A stretch of 35,808 nucleotides of DNA from a virus. A model generated the notes under the pieces. It ran no database searches, was not told the origin of the DNA, and worked only from the letters and a program-made list of their open reading frames with translations. Numbering within the stretch: the first letter of the stretch is position 1; each line of letters opens with the position of its first letter. Positions 27,575 through 35,808 of the stretch are shown one piece after another. Made by a program: the position numbers and the translations under genes. The DNA lies in the IMG/VR virus record IMGVR_UViG_3300025286_000059, positions 1 to 35,808 of that record. One strand, written 5' to 3'.

Positions 27575-28195
27575 TTTTTCTGTTAAGAGAGCATTAAAAG
27601 AAATTACAATGCGCTCTTTTGTGCCTTGATACACTTTTGCATCATGCAAGAGGTATGAGGGGAATATAAACAAATGATCGTTCTGGGGTGTAATGCTGGT
27701 TGCTGTATGTGACTGTGAGGCTACATCTGTACACAGAGCCTCTTGTGGATTATAGAAGGTGTTAGATCCGTTGTCCTTGGTCGAATCCCCTACATCCACG
27801 TAATAGAGTCCACCCCACGCACAGTTAGGGTGACGGTGTGGTCCATGATAGCCTCCGCTACGGGTAATATGAAACCAGCTCTCTAAAAAATTAAGATCAA
27901 GTTTTTTCTCATCAACAGCCGGGTTATTATATTTAGCTACTTTAAGCATACAGCCTGCAATAAATCTTTTTAATTGATCCAGTCCTGCATGTTCCTTTTT
28001 AAAAAGACCAAAATCACTCTCATAAAGATTCGCTTTAATTTCCGGTGATGTGTGTGAATCAATGGCATCGTACCCACGTGCTGAACTTTCTCGGATCTCA
28101 CGCAGGAATGCACTCAGGGATTCCCTGTGCGTTTCTGCTTCTCCATTCTTAAAGGCGTAGCCTTCAACTTTAAATAAGAGTGTTGGTTGTATCAT
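27569..28195 (-). CDS. 2OG-Fe(II) oxygenase (copy 3)
   Basis: 208 aa. ESWFHITRSGGYHGPHRHPN (105-124) with H120/H122, WGGLYYVDVG, LFIFPSYLLHDAKVYQG (175-191) with distal H184, and R195 in KERIVISFN. These are the best-preserved family motifs of the three copies. Likely fold and chemistry as for the other two. Starts with an ATGA overlap with the 50-aa basic gene. Confidence 0.82.
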   Translation of the reverse strand: MIQPTLLFKVEGYAFKNGEAETHRESLSAFLREIRESSARGYDAIDSHTSPEIKANLYESDFGLFKKEHAGLDQLKRFIAGCMLKVAKYNNPAVDEKKLDLNFLESWFHITRSGGYHGPHRHPNCAWGGLYYVDVGDSTKDNGSNTFYNPQEALCTDVASQSHTATSITPQNDHLFIFPSYLLHDAKVYQGTKERIVISFNALLTEKE

Positions 28196-28344
28196 CGTCC
28201 CTGCCTGTGGTAAGCCTTCCAGCTATGTCGTTTCTTTTTGTTCATCATACATAATGAAGTGTTTGTAGACTGTCCTATGCTTGTCTTCTTTACTGTTGGT
28301 CTATGGGCTACAATTATATCTTTTCTAAATTTCTTCCGGCTCAT
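28192..28344 (-). CDS. 50-aa basic phage protein
   Basis: Starts MSRKKFRKDIIVAHRPTVKK and carries TSIGQSTNT and KKKRHSWKAYHRQGR. The VKKTSIGxSxNT ... KKRxxWKxYRGQGR pattern resembles small basic proteins of tailed phages. Overlaps both neighbours (20 bp with the zinc-ribbon gene, 4 bp with the oxygenase). Probably nucleic-acid binding (inference). Confidence 0.7.
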   Translation of the reverse strand: MSRKKFRKDIIVAHRPTVKKTSIGQSTNTSLCMMNKKKRHSWKAYHRQGR

Positions 28345-28654
28345 TTAAATATAGATAGTCTGGTGGTGCATTCTTGTTAATAGAAACATGTGCTTCCCCA
28401 ATAACATCATACGTGATTTTTCCATTTTTCTTTTGTTCAAGTAACCCTCCACAGAGTGTACATTGAAAGAGAACAGCCGGAGCTTTCTCAGGAAGCTGAA
28501 CCAAGTTGGTTCTCTCCTTACACTTCGGGCAGTCCCCTACGACCAGAGACTTAGTGTATGTGTGCGTATCATCACCATATCCTAAGAATCTGTCTATTAA
28601 CAACTGCTTCTTTTCGTCAGCTGTCAGACTGGTTATTTTCTTTTTTTCGGTCAT
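28325..28654 (-). CDS. Zinc-ribbon protein
   Basis: 109 aa from MTEKKKITSLTADEKKQLLI. CPKC at about 42-45 and CTLC at about 65-68 form a classic zinc ribbon; flanking parts are charged. Overlaps the 40-aa gene at its start and the basic gene at its end. The ribbon may bind nucleic acid near the replication genes. Confidence 0.72.
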   Translation of the reverse strand: MTEKKKITSLTADEKKQLLIDRFLGYGDDTHTYTKSLVVGDCPKCKERTNLVQLPEKAPAVLFQCTLCGGLLEQKKNGKITYDVIGEAHVSINKNAPPDYLYLNEPEEI

Positions 28655-28739
28655 ATTTAGTTTTATCCTTATACACTTTGTGTTTAAAGTCAATGAGTGC
28701 CTTGGCAATAGGGTTACGCTTTTTTGGCAGTTTAATCAT
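28617..28739 (-). CDS. Small basic protein after polA
   Basis: 40 aa from MIKLPKKRNPIAKALIDFKH; Lys/Arg-rich. MKLPKxRNPxAxAL is a pattern I associate with small phage proteins beside replication genes. The start is uncertain: an in-frame TTG at 28847 (or ATG 28841) inside polA would add up to 36 residues. No SD. Confidence 0.6.
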   Translation of the reverse strand: MIKLPKKRNPIAKALIDFKHKVYKDKTKYDRKKENNQSDS

Positions 28740-28806
28740 AAAATACCAGCGGCGTGACAATAAAATAATATTATCAAGATCAAAAATAATTGTGTGTGGG
28801 CACGCA

Positions 28807-30672
28807 TCAATGCATATCTCCCCAGCTGTCGCCGGATTCATAATCAACTTTGTTAGGTATTTCTAATTCTACCGCATTCTCCATAATATTAATAATCTTT
28901 TTTGCCTGGGATTCATTTTCAAGTGAAAGGTCTAACTCATCGTGTATTTGTATATGAGGAACAATACCTTCCTTATAAAGATCCAACATAGATTTTTTAG
29001 TCATGTCGGCAGCTGATCCTTGGATAAGTTTGTTAAGAGCCTTGTAGGTAAAGGCACGTTTAATCCCTGGGCCATACTCTTTAAGAGCTTCTTCATGGAG
29101 CAAAGGCTTATGCATTCCAAAAGAACGTGGCTGCCACATGTTAAACCTACAACGGCGACCACCTAGAGTCCTGATCACTCCTGATGATTCGGCTCTGTCT
29201 GCTACTGCATATGTTAGTTGTTTAACAAATGGTACGCGCTCGTGATATTGTTTGAATAATTCTTCAGCTCGTTCGTTATCAATACCAAGTTCTGCTGCTA
29301 ATTTTCCTTTCCCCATTCCATAAAATAATCCCAAGTTAATAGTTTTCGCTTGTGCCCGTGGAATATCAGCCATATCTGCCACTATTTGGTGAAAGTCTAC
29401 ATTTTCTCTTTGGTAAGCTTCAACAACATCACTCACTCCCACAAGTCTTTGAAGGGATGCGTAGTGTACAACTAGTCTGGGCTCTTGCTGATTGTAATCA
29501 AAAACAGCCCACTTACATCCTTCTTCTGGAATAAATAAGGACCGAATCAATGGCCCTAAGTCTTTATTTCTGGCTGGAATCTGCTGTAAATTGGGGTTCG
29601 CATATGAAAATCTTCCCGTGACTGTGCCACCATCATCTGAGCGTAGCTGATTAATGTCTGCATGAATACGTCCATTGTGATGATGTTTAAGAATAGTATC
29701 AATAAAAGTAGTGTGGGCCTTATTAGTCTCGCGTGCTGCTACAATAAGTTGTGCGAGTTTATGGGGGTGATTAGAAAGAAAGCCTTTGGTGAAAGAGGGT
29801 TCCTCTGATTTTTCTGTTCTGTCATAAGGTAGTTTAAGCTTATCGAATGCTTTGGCAATAGAACGTGCAGCCCATATCTCTACATTCAGTCCAGTTAATC
29901 CTTTAATGGCTACTAATATCTTTTCCTCTTTTGCAGCTAAGGATCGTTTTAATTGATGGGCTTTCACTTCATTAACTCGAACTCCTTGGAAACGCATATC
30001 CACGAGGCATGGGAAAAGATCGGTTTCTAATTTGAAAACGTCGGTGAGATCTTGTGCACTAATTTCTGTTTGTAATCGTTTCCATAGTTTAAAAGTAAGA
30101 TCTGCGTCTTGTTCCGCATAGCCCCCAACGTAAAGAGGGGGGAGTTTATACATCTCTGATTTAGGATTTACGCCCCATTCTTTGCCGGCCTCAACTAATC
30201 CGCTTTCATTTTTTCCTTTCCCAAGATAATCTCTTCCCAATGCATCAAGTGTATAACTGCGTCTGTTCTCATCAATAACAGAAGCGGCCATCATAGTATC
30301 TACGATTGGCCCTTGAACCTTGTACCCTGATCCTTTGAGCCAGCAGACATCATACATCGCATTATGAAAAACTTTCGTTGCGGGGGAATTCAATATTGCT
30401 TGGAGCCATGCACGTGCACGCTCAGTGTCCACGTTTCCTGTTTCATGGCCCACGGGGTAATAGCCTTTAAAATTTTCTGATGCAACAGCAATGCCAATGA
30501 TGCGTCCTTTTTGAATAATGGCACCGGAGCCTTTGATCTTTAAGTTAGGATCGTATGTTTCTAAGTCAATGGCTATTGTATCTTCTTTGGTGAGGTTTGG
30601 AAATTGAGCGGGGACTACCCATTCTGGAGGAGGGGAAAATAAACTTTTAAATTGCATTTGTCTACTCGTCAT
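28807..30672 (-). CDS. polA: Family-A DNA polymerase with 3'-5' exonuclease
   Basis: 621 aa. Exonuclease: IAIDLE (D36, E38), HNAMYD (D108), YAEQD (Y185, D189), all intact, so proofreading is likely. Polymerase: motif A FDYNQQEPR (391-399, D392), motif B R439-x3-K443-x3-L447-x3-Y451, motif C IQIHDEL (D578). The motif-B residue aligned with E. coli 762 is Leu447. No 5'-nuclease domain. Start at 30672 is fixed by AAAGGAG 7 bases away; it overlaps the DUF3310 gene by 11 bp. Replicates the phage genome together with the primase and helicase upstream. Confidence 0.95.
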   Translation of the reverse strand: MTSRQMQFKSLFSPPPEWVVPAQFPNLTKEDTIAIDLETYDPNLKIKGSGAIIQKGRIIGIAVASENFKGYYPVGHETGNVDTERARAWLQAILNSPATKVFHNAMYDVCWLKGSGYKVQGPIVDTMMAASVIDENRRSYTLDALGRDYLGKGKNESGLVEAGKEWGVNPKSEMYKLPPLYVGGYAEQDADLTFKLWKRLQTEISAQDLTDVFKLETDLFPCLVDMRFQGVRVNEVKAHQLKRSLAAKEEKILVAIKGLTGLNVEIWAARSIAKAFDKLKLPYDRTEKSEEPSFTKGFLSNHPHKLAQLIVAARETNKAHTTFIDTILKHHHNGRIHADINQLRSDDGGTVTGRFSYANPNLQQIPARNKDLGPLIRSLFIPEEGCKWAVFDYNQQEPRLVVHYASLQRLVGVSDVVEAYQRENVDFHQIVADMADIPRAQAKTINLGLFYGMGKGKLAAELGIDNERAEELFKQYHERVPFVKQLTYAVADRAESSGVIRTLGGRRCRFNMWQPRSFGMHKPLLHEEALKEYGPGIKRAFTYKALNKLIQGSAADMTKKSMLDLYKEGIVPHIQIHDELDLSLENESQAKKIINIMENAVELEIPNKVDYESGDSWGDMH

Positions 30673-30871
30673 AGTCTCTCTCCTTTATCATTTCTAAATA
30701 ATGCATCGCTTTATTTATATCGGCTGCGTGTCCTTTGTCGCGATGCCGACATACATACTTTATAACATTACCTTCTGCCCATAGCAAACCATTTTTATTA
30801 ATAAATTCAGCAGGTTGAATTTTAAATTTTAAGTAGTGATTTCCTTTGATTTGTTTTTTAAGTGATTTCAT
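30662..30871 (-). CDS. DUF3310 small protein
   Basis: 69 aa. GNHYLKFKIQPAEFINKNGL, then GNVIKYVCRHRDKGHAADI-NKAMHYLE: the HY...IQP.E.I...GN.IKYV.R...K....D..KA..YL pattern of DUF3310, which also occurs in T7 gp1.7, a nucleotide kinase. This short version holds only that domain, so enzymatic activity is uncertain. Overlaps the helicase stop by 4 bp. Confidence 0.82.
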   Translation of the reverse strand: MKSLKKQIKGNHYLKFKIQPAEFINKNGLLWAEGNVIKYVCRHRDKGHAADINKAMHYLEMIKERDYDE

Positions 30872-32376
30872 ATATGGTATGTGCGTTCAGGATTCTCCGG
30901 CTCTACAATATGTAAAGTTTTTTTTGTGCGCGTAACACCAACATAATACAAGCGATGTTCATCATCAGGGTTTTTATGAAACCCTTCTTCTGTTATTATT
31001 GTTAATTGAGGAAGTAAAACTACATTTGTTGATTCGCCACCTTTTGCTGCATGAATTGTAGAAATTGTGATCCTTGGCGCTTGCTTCAAGTCCTCACCAT
31101 TACGAAGCATAGCGCGAATATACTCACTTTGCCTGTCGGTAACACTGTCAAACGCTTCATACCATTCCTCTTGCGTCAATAATCCATAATGCTTCAAACA
31201 TTCCTTAAAATTATATTCGTTGTCCTTATCCATTGTTTTTAATTGTTTATACCCATGTTTAATTTTTCCACCTGCAACAGTCATATAACTATAGATACTA
31301 TTAATATCTGAATAGGGTAATCGAATCTCTCCACGTTTCCATTTGGTCCAATTCCTAATTGCTTTTAGAAGTTGTGGATTGGCGGAAGTGTTATGACGGT
31401 ATTGATAAAACCACCCTGCCTGTTCACACCGATCACGAAAAGGTTCAAGTAAATAATTTGTGCGTGCAAGAATAAGCCACTGTCCTTTGCTCATATCTAT
31501 TTCTTCATGATTATTATAATAATAAATTGCACCGAGTTCATCATGAGGCAACCATTCTTTTTGTCTGCGTTTTTCAATGCGATTAACAATAACTTGTGAA
31601 AGTTCGTGAACCACTTGTGGTACGCGGTATGATTTTTTTAGAACTTCGATGTGACCATTTAATTTTCTAAAATGTTCGACATCCGCACCAGCCCAACGAA
31701 AGATAGCTTGATCGTCGTCACCTGCAATATAGACATCTTCTGAATGTTGAGTAAGTTTTTGAACCAATTTCCATTGGAGGTGACTGAGGTCTTGTGCCTC
31801 ATCGATGAAGATAACTTTGAACCGAGGAAATGTAGCGTTTTCAATGGCTTGCGTGAGCATATCACTAAAATCTAGGAGTCCATAATCTAGTTTGTATTGC
31901 TTTAAGCCGCGATCAATTGCTTCCAATAAGTGCCATTCAACATCACCCGCGTGTTCATTTTGATCAAATTGTTCACGTGTACTCACTCCTCTCGCTTTCG
32001 CTAATTCTATAATACTTAAATATTCGGAATCAGAGGAAAAATAATCACTTTCCTCGGATTGGTGTGAAGCATATTCAACCTGAGTTCCCATAAGTTTTCC
32101 AAAATGTCGGTAGTGTCCATTGTTCATGACTTTATCTTTGTTTATTCCTAATGTGCGAAAAGCAAAAGAGTGAAGTGTTTGGAAATATTTTAATTCATCT
32201 TTTTCAAAATTAAATTTAACACATGCACGATTGATGGCTTCATTTGCTGCACGTTTAGTAAATGCAAAATATCCAATCTCTTTTGGAAGAGCTCCTTTTT
32301 CTAAATATTGTTCTACTAATTGCAAGAGTCGAGTTGTTTTCCCCGTACCAGGTGGGCCTAAAATTATTGTTTGCAT
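30868..32376 (-). CDS. SF1 (UvrD/Rep-like) helicase
   Basis: 502 aa. Motif I GPPGTGKTT (7-15), Ia FAFTKRAANEA, II VIFIDEAQDLS, III AGDDDQAIFRWAGAD, IV KSYRVP, V ISTIHAAKGGES, VI RLYYVGVTRTKKTL: complete for a UvrD/Rep-type 3'-5' helicase. No DnaB-like helicase is seen, so this may unwind the fork or work in recombination. Length is shorter than UvrD; the 2B insert is reduced. Three bases separate it from the next gene. Confidence 0.92.
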   Translation of the reverse strand: MQTIILGPPGTGKTTRLLQLVEQYLEKGALPKEIGYFAFTKRAANEAINRACVKFNFEKDELKYFQTLHSFAFRTLGINKDKVMNNGHYRHFGKLMGTQVEYASHQSEESDYFSSDSEYLSIIELAKARGVSTREQFDQNEHAGDVEWHLLEAIDRGLKQYKLDYGLLDFSDMLTQAIENATFPRFKVIFIDEAQDLSHLQWKLVQKLTQHSEDVYIAGDDDQAIFRWAGADVEHFRKLNGHIEVLKKSYRVPQVVHELSQVIVNRIEKRRQKEWLPHDELGAIYYYNNHEEIDMSKGQWLILARTNYLLEPFRDRCEQAGWFYQYRHNTSANPQLLKAIRNWTKWKRGEIRLPYSDINSIYSYMTVAGGKIKHGYKQLKTMDKDNEYNFKECLKHYGLLTQEEWYEAFDSVTDRQSEYIRAMLRNGEDLKQAPRITISTIHAAKGGESTNVVLLPQLTIITEEGFHKNPDDEHRLYYVGVTRTKKTLHIVEPENPERTYHI

Positions 32377-32379
32377 AGG

Positions 32380-33330
32380 TTATGTTTTTTTCTTCTTATT
32401 ATGAGAGTTTGCAAAGTGAGCTTTAATTGCTGGATTTCTGCTATCGGGAGTTGCATAGCCCAATGTGTCGTGCGTTTCTTTTATTGTTTCAAATCTAGGG
32501 TCTCTACCAGAGGGGGCTTTGTGGTCTCGCAAATAAATAAATGTGCCCATCAGGGAAATTTTGTATAGTTTTATATTTCCACACACAGAACAGTATTTAA
32601 GGTTTACCTTATAGTCTACTGTAGGGATATCAAGTTGTTTTTTCCAATCCTCAACTGAGCGGCAAAAACAATCCCCGCACAACCCTCCATGTTTAGGTAA
32701 GGGTTTTTTGGCAGAAGGTGAGTTGCTTCTTATTGCAGGGTGATTCTGGGCTTCATTCCACCTAGTGTTAATTTTTTTTATTAGGTGGGGAGGTGGTGTG
32801 TCAACAGATGCTTCATCATTTTTGAATTTGAAAAAGAGCGAGAGATCTTTATTGGCTGTAGGAACATGTAAATCCACGAGAGAGGAATCTTTTTTAGGTA
32901 CTACCCAATACGCAGGCTTCAAACGATACTTCATCTCATCATATATAACTTGATATCCTGCAAGTAGGCGTTTACCGGGCGTAATTATAAGAGGGTGTTC
33001 TCCTAAAATAAGAAAAGGCCAGTTTTTTGCATTGAGGTGGTTCATGATGAGGGATTTTTTTATTTTCTCTTTTAGCTCCTGTATGCCCTGACCGTTGAAA
33101 TCCTTAGCTTCAGAGAAGGGTTTAATTTCCGTAATAATAGTATTACTAAAACCATAAGTAATTTGTTGGTCCGGCTCATAGCCGTTACTATTATCGAACT
33201 GTGGTTCTGGCTGTACTCGAGCTTCCTGATCCGGGCATTTAAATATTGTCTTTATAAAGTTGTACCATATTGCTTCCAGTCTAGAACGAAACACATGTCC
33301 ATCAATCTCAACAGCGGATCCTTTTGTCAT
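32380..33330 (-). CDS. PD-(D/E)xK nuclease-like protein with zinc ribbon
   Basis: 316 aa. VFRSRLEAIWYNFI (13-26, E19), YEPDQQI (51-57, D54) and TEIKPF (67-72, E68-x-K70) form the E...D...ExK core of a restriction-type nuclease fold. Further on GLCGDCFC and YCSVCGNI give a zinc ribbon, and the tail is basic (HNKKKKT). Probably a DNA nuclease or DNA-repair factor in the replication operon. Lies 2 bp from the primase gene. I do not know a named family with this exact order. Confidence 0.68.
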   Translation of the reverse strand: MTKGSAVEIDGHVFRSRLEAIWYNFIKTIFKCPDQEARVQPEPQFDNSNGYEPDQQITYGFSNTIITEIKPFSEAKDFNGQGIQELKEKIKKSLIMNHLNAKNWPFLILGEHPLIITPGKRLLAGYQVIYDEMKYRLKPAYWVVPKKDSSLVDLHVPTANKDLSLFFKFKNDEASVDTPPPHLIKKINTRWNEAQNHPAIRSNSPSAKKPLPKHGGLCGDCFCRSVEDWKKQLDIPTVDYKVNLKYCSVCGNIKLYKISLMGTFIYLRDHKAPSGRDPRFETIKETHDTLGYATPDSRNPAIKAHFANSHNKKKKT

Positions 33331-33332
33331 AT

Positions 33333-34844
33333 TTAAAAACTATCCTCCTCTTTAAATTTAGGTAAAGTAATTGTTAATTGATCAATATTTGTCATTTGTA
33401 TGACCCGAACACGTTGGGTGGTTTTAGGGTCTATCCTAATAGTTTTAGATTTAGCACCTATATTCGTGAGGGACATTTCTGTCCATCGTTCTGACCTATC
33501 CCATTTTTTCTTAGTTAGATAGGTCCACAAGTTTTCAAATAAAAAAATTATTTCTCCTTCAATTGCCACAGGTACTCCACGTTTCAAATCGGCGATAACT
33601 TTCCCTTGTGTTCGGTTAGTACAAAAATCTTTAAGGTAGCGCTGCAATCTCACCAAGGGATCGGAATCTCCTGACGAAGGAATTACGGTAACTTCATCCA
33701 TTAAACCATTTATTAATAATCTCCAATCTTCATCCTTAACTTTAGGAGGCATATGATTCAAAGCATCTATGCATTTTTTCTGAAAACGTGTTTGCATTTG
33801 TATTTCATCTGTGTCGAGTTCAAGACGTTGTCCATCTACATTTAAGAACCAGATAGGAGGAGCAGTGTCGTATTTTGCTAAAGAACTAAGAATAGGCATC
33901 TGTCTATCTTCACCTCCAATACCGTACTTCCGAGTACGACACAGAGCCTTGTTACAAAAAGATACAATAGGCTGCTGTGTGCATTTATAAAAATAATCTT
34001 TTTTAACCAAAGACTTCTTAACACTTTCAACTTCTTTTGAGCCTAATGGCTTACTCATATATTTATAATTATATTCATCAACTAAATTTTCCCACCTATC
34101 CGGATCAAACTTACGGGCATACACTCCCATGTTATAGAGAGCCTCGTTTCGTTGTCCTTCACCGACTTTATTCGCACATAAGGTTTGTAAACATGGTGGG
34201 CCTTCATACATATCTTCTGCGTTGCTACGAATATTTAATTTACTTAAATTTTCTAATGCAGTCGTACCATACATTTTCATAAACTCCTCTAAGGTTGCTT
34301 GTTTACCTTCCTTTGTGAAAGCATATCGTGTAGTCTTATTACCCCCGTGATAAGGCATATTTAAAAAGTTTCCTACGTCTTTAGGGTCGTTAAGAGAAAT
34401 TTGTTTTGGAAATATTTCTTTATTGGCATATCCCAGAACCGCTGCAATCTCGATCAATGTATTTCGCATAAGTTCGGCACTTACTTTATTTGTGGTGAAT
34501 AAAAAAATATGGGCACCACCACTTTTTGAACGAAAAACAATAAGAGGTAACTTTAGTTTATTAATTTTTTTAACCAGAGAAGTGTGATTAAAAGGATAAT
34601 CGTCTATGTCAATGCACCCCCATGAACAGAGATTTTTACGGTTAATGGGAATAATTCCTAAACTAGGATTCTTTCCCTCCAAGTGACTTTCCCAAAGTTT
34701 ATCTGTAACTTCTTCTCGAACAATTTTTATTTTTCCTTTAACTTTAACAGTGGCACTTTTGTCAGGAGGAGCATATTGAAGCCCATAAGCGTCTTCTAAC
34801 CCCTCAAAAATGAATTTAAATTTAGTAATTATTTCTGTCTGCAT
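33333..34844 (-). CDS. Archaeo-eukaryotic-type primase (AEP)
   Basis: 503 aa. WGCIDIDDY (75-83) gives the D79-x-D81 metal site, and FRSKSGGAHIFLF (104-116) the S-x-H motif (S108, H112); GNFLNMPYHGG follows. This matches TOTE-type/viral AEP primases rather than DnaG. The middle (QRNEALYNMGVYARKFD) resembles the PriCT helical domain, and CTQQPIVSFCNKALC could be a zinc site. It would make primers for PolA. No SD; the -10 TATAAT ends 7 bases before the ATG, so a leaderless start is possible. Confidence 0.85.
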   Translation of the reverse strand: MQTEIITKFKFIFEGLEDAYGLQYAPPDKSATVKVKGKIKIVREEVTDKLWESHLEGKNPSLGIIPINRKNLCSWGCIDIDDYPFNHTSLVKKINKLKLPLIVFRSKSGGAHIFLFTTNKVSAELMRNTLIEIAAVLGYANKEIFPKQISLNDPKDVGNFLNMPYHGGNKTTRYAFTKEGKQATLEEFMKMYGTTALENLSKLNIRSNAEDMYEGPPCLQTLCANKVGEGQRNEALYNMGVYARKFDPDRWENLVDEYNYKYMSKPLGSKEVESVKKSLVKKDYFYKCTQQPIVSFCNKALCRTRKYGIGGEDRQMPILSSLAKYDTAPPIWFLNVDGQRLELDTDEIQMQTRFQKKCIDALNHMPPKVKDEDWRLLINGLMDEVTVIPSSGDSDPLVRLQRYLKDFCTNRTQGKVIADLKRGVPVAIEGEIIFLFENLWTYLTKKKWDRSERWTEMSLTNIGAKSKTIRIDPKTTQRVRVIQMTNIDQLTITLPKFKEEDSF

Positions 34845-34851
34845 ATTATTT

Positions 34852-34907
34852 ATTATAACGTTAAATAAGAATCAACATAATAGCGCGACTTTATAGCGGT
34901 CGCTATA
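34852..34907 (-). promoter_or_regulatory. Primase promoter region with a palindrome
   Basis: -10 TATAAT (34852-34857 on the minus strand) close to the primase ATG; the -35 is weak. Upstream lies TATAGCG-GT-CGCTATA (34892-34907), a 7-bp dyad suitable as an operator. Confidence 0.5.
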
Positions 34908-34932
34908 GGATACCACCTTACTATTCCATTAA

Positions 34933-35736
34933 TTAAAACGGAGACTTACGCTGTTCTTCAGTTTGTTCTGGCTTAGGAGCTGCAATTTGTGAGTGAATCA
35001 TTTTATTATCAAAGGAATCAGCGAGGCTGAGAGCCTTTTCAAACAATGCATCATCCGTTCCATCAACCAATGGTTCAAGTCTTTCAATACCCCAGTTATA
35101 CCAACTTCCCTTATCATTCGACTGTTGGGCAGATTTTAACTTATAATAGTGACTGAAAGAAGGAGGAGTAAAATAACCATCTTGTCCTTTAAACTGAACA
35201 TCGGTCATCAAATTATTCCATCTTCTGCTCACTTTTAAATTGGTCGATTTAAAAGTAACAACTGCAGGCTTAGGTGCACTACCCTCTGATACTAACAGCA
35301 CAAAATGATACGCAGTTTTTTCTAGATAATTTCCGTTAGGAAGTCTATCTTTAAAAGACCCATCTCGTGTTGTTTGTTTTAGGATATCACTGGTAATAGC
35401 ATGAAAAGCTATAGGAGATTTAGGGCCTGTGCCCCTATCTGCCCATTCTACATATTGGATCGCAAAGCCCCAAGGAATAACCTGAACACCTTCATCTCCA
35501 TCATACAGAGTGTCTCCAGCAGGATCCAATATCATACCGGGTTGAGCTCCTTTCACATGGCTTGCATCATTTTTATTATTTTCTGGTGAACCATTTTGAA
35601 GAAGTTTCAATGTTGGCATTGACTTGTCTTCCTGTCGGATATTTTCCAATCCACGCGATTTGACGGATTCAAATTTTGAAACCATACCAACCGCTGTCGA
35701 TTGTTTCTTTACTACTTTGTTCTTCGTTTCTGACAT
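34933..35736 (-). CDS. Putative single-stranded DNA-binding protein
   Basis: 267 aa. LKLLQNGSPE, VKGAQPGMILDPAGDTLYDG, VQVIPWGFAIQYVEWADRG, NGNYLEKTAYHFVLLVSEG and FKSTNLKVSRRWNNLM make a beta-rich core with aromatic residues. The pattern resembles a family annotated in many phages as ssDNA-binding, usually beside replication genes, as here. The C-terminus is acidic/Gln-rich (PKPEQTEEQRKSPF), as in many SSBs. AGAGGTAAAATACT before the ATG. The SSB role is moderate confidence only. Confidence 0.65.
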   Translation of the reverse strand: MSETKNKVVKKQSTAVGMVSKFESVKSRGLENIRQEDKSMPTLKLLQNGSPENNKNDASHVKGAQPGMILDPAGDTLYDGDEGVQVIPWGFAIQYVEWADRGTGPKSPIAFHAITSDILKQTTRDGSFKDRLPNGNYLEKTAYHFVLLVSEGSAPKPAVVTFKSTNLKVSRRWNNLMTDVQFKGQDGYFTPPSFSHYYKLKSAQQSNDKGSWYNWGIERLEPLVDGTDDALFEKALSLADSFDNKMIHSQIAAPKPEQTEEQRKSPF

Positions 35737-35742
35737 AGTATT

Positions 35743-35808
35743 TTACCTCTTTATTTTAGTTTGCTGACCACTAAATGTATTGAATATATCGGGAGGCAGG
35801 TCCTGGCC
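35743..35808 (-). CDS. C-terminus of an upstream gene (partial)
   Basis: Open to the right edge; the last 21 codons read GQDLPPDIFNTFSGQQTKIK then R and TAA. It ends 6 bp before the putative SSB start on the same strand, so it belongs to the replication operon. Too short to name. Confidence 0.55.
   Translation of the reverse strand, partial: GQDLPPDIFNTFSGQQTKIKR

Overview
The window is a segment of a tailed double-stranded DNA phage (Caudoviricetes). Evidence is a large terminase, portal protein, small terminase, holin, endolysin, family-A DNA polymerase, archaeo-eukaryotic-type primase, SF1 helicase and RecB-like nuclease, tightly packed in overlapping genes, with no ribosomal RNA, tRNA or bacterial housekeeping gene. 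The sequence is AT-rich by eye, uses strong Shine-Dalgarno (SD) sites and sigma70-like promoters, so the host is a bacterium read by its own RNA polymerase; no phage RNA polymerase is visible here. Several families (2OG-Fe(II) oxygenases, a TPR-glycosyltransferase, GP88-like protein, GGRPGF-motif virion proteins) are, from general knowledge, typical of uncultured marine phages; that habitat is an inference. Both ends cut through genes, so the genome continues on both sides.

Layout. 1-12.7 kb (minus strand) is the morphogenesis block, read right to left: terL, three large uncharacterised virion or injection-type proteins, portal, a string of small basic structural proteins, holin, GroES-like co-chaperonin and a scaffold-like charged protein at the left edge. 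Upstream of terL lie two mutually exclusive hairpins followed by a terminator-like hairpin. 12.9-17.9 kb is a compact regulatory/early region with genes on both strands, each behind a near-identical promoter (TTGACA/T, 17 bp, TAGGAT), with AGAAT-N-ATTCT palindromes, GC-rich hairpins and arrays of AAGCTC/AAGCGC hexamers between genes. 17.9-23.2 kb holds a VRR-NUC-like nuclease, the plus-strand terS, a metallopeptidase, an AT-rich inverted-repeat region that could be an origin, a RecB-like exonuclease, two homing-endonuclease-type genes, a SET-domain protein and zinc-ribbon miniproteins. 23.2-28.7 kb is an accessory block: three 2OG-Fe(II) oxygenases, a TPR-heptosyltransferase-like protein, a glucosaminidase endolysin and small proteins. 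28.8-35.8 kb is the replication block: PolA (Leu at the 762 position), a DUF3310 protein, SF1 helicase, nuclease/zinc-ribbon protein, AEP primase and a putative single-strand-binding protein.

Working together: the primase, helicase, PolA, SSB candidate and nucleases would copy and recombine the genome; TerS/TerL and portal package it; holin plus glucosaminidase lyse the cell. The most unusual signals are non-coding: a divergent promoter pair with a palindrome exactly midway, the hexamer arrays, paired stem-loop/SD leaders, apparently leaderless promoters, and the 239-bp region closed by a perfect 16-bp inverted repeat. A second theme is very short membrane-protein genes (19, 25, 33 and 38 codons) placed at stop/start overlaps or gene ends.
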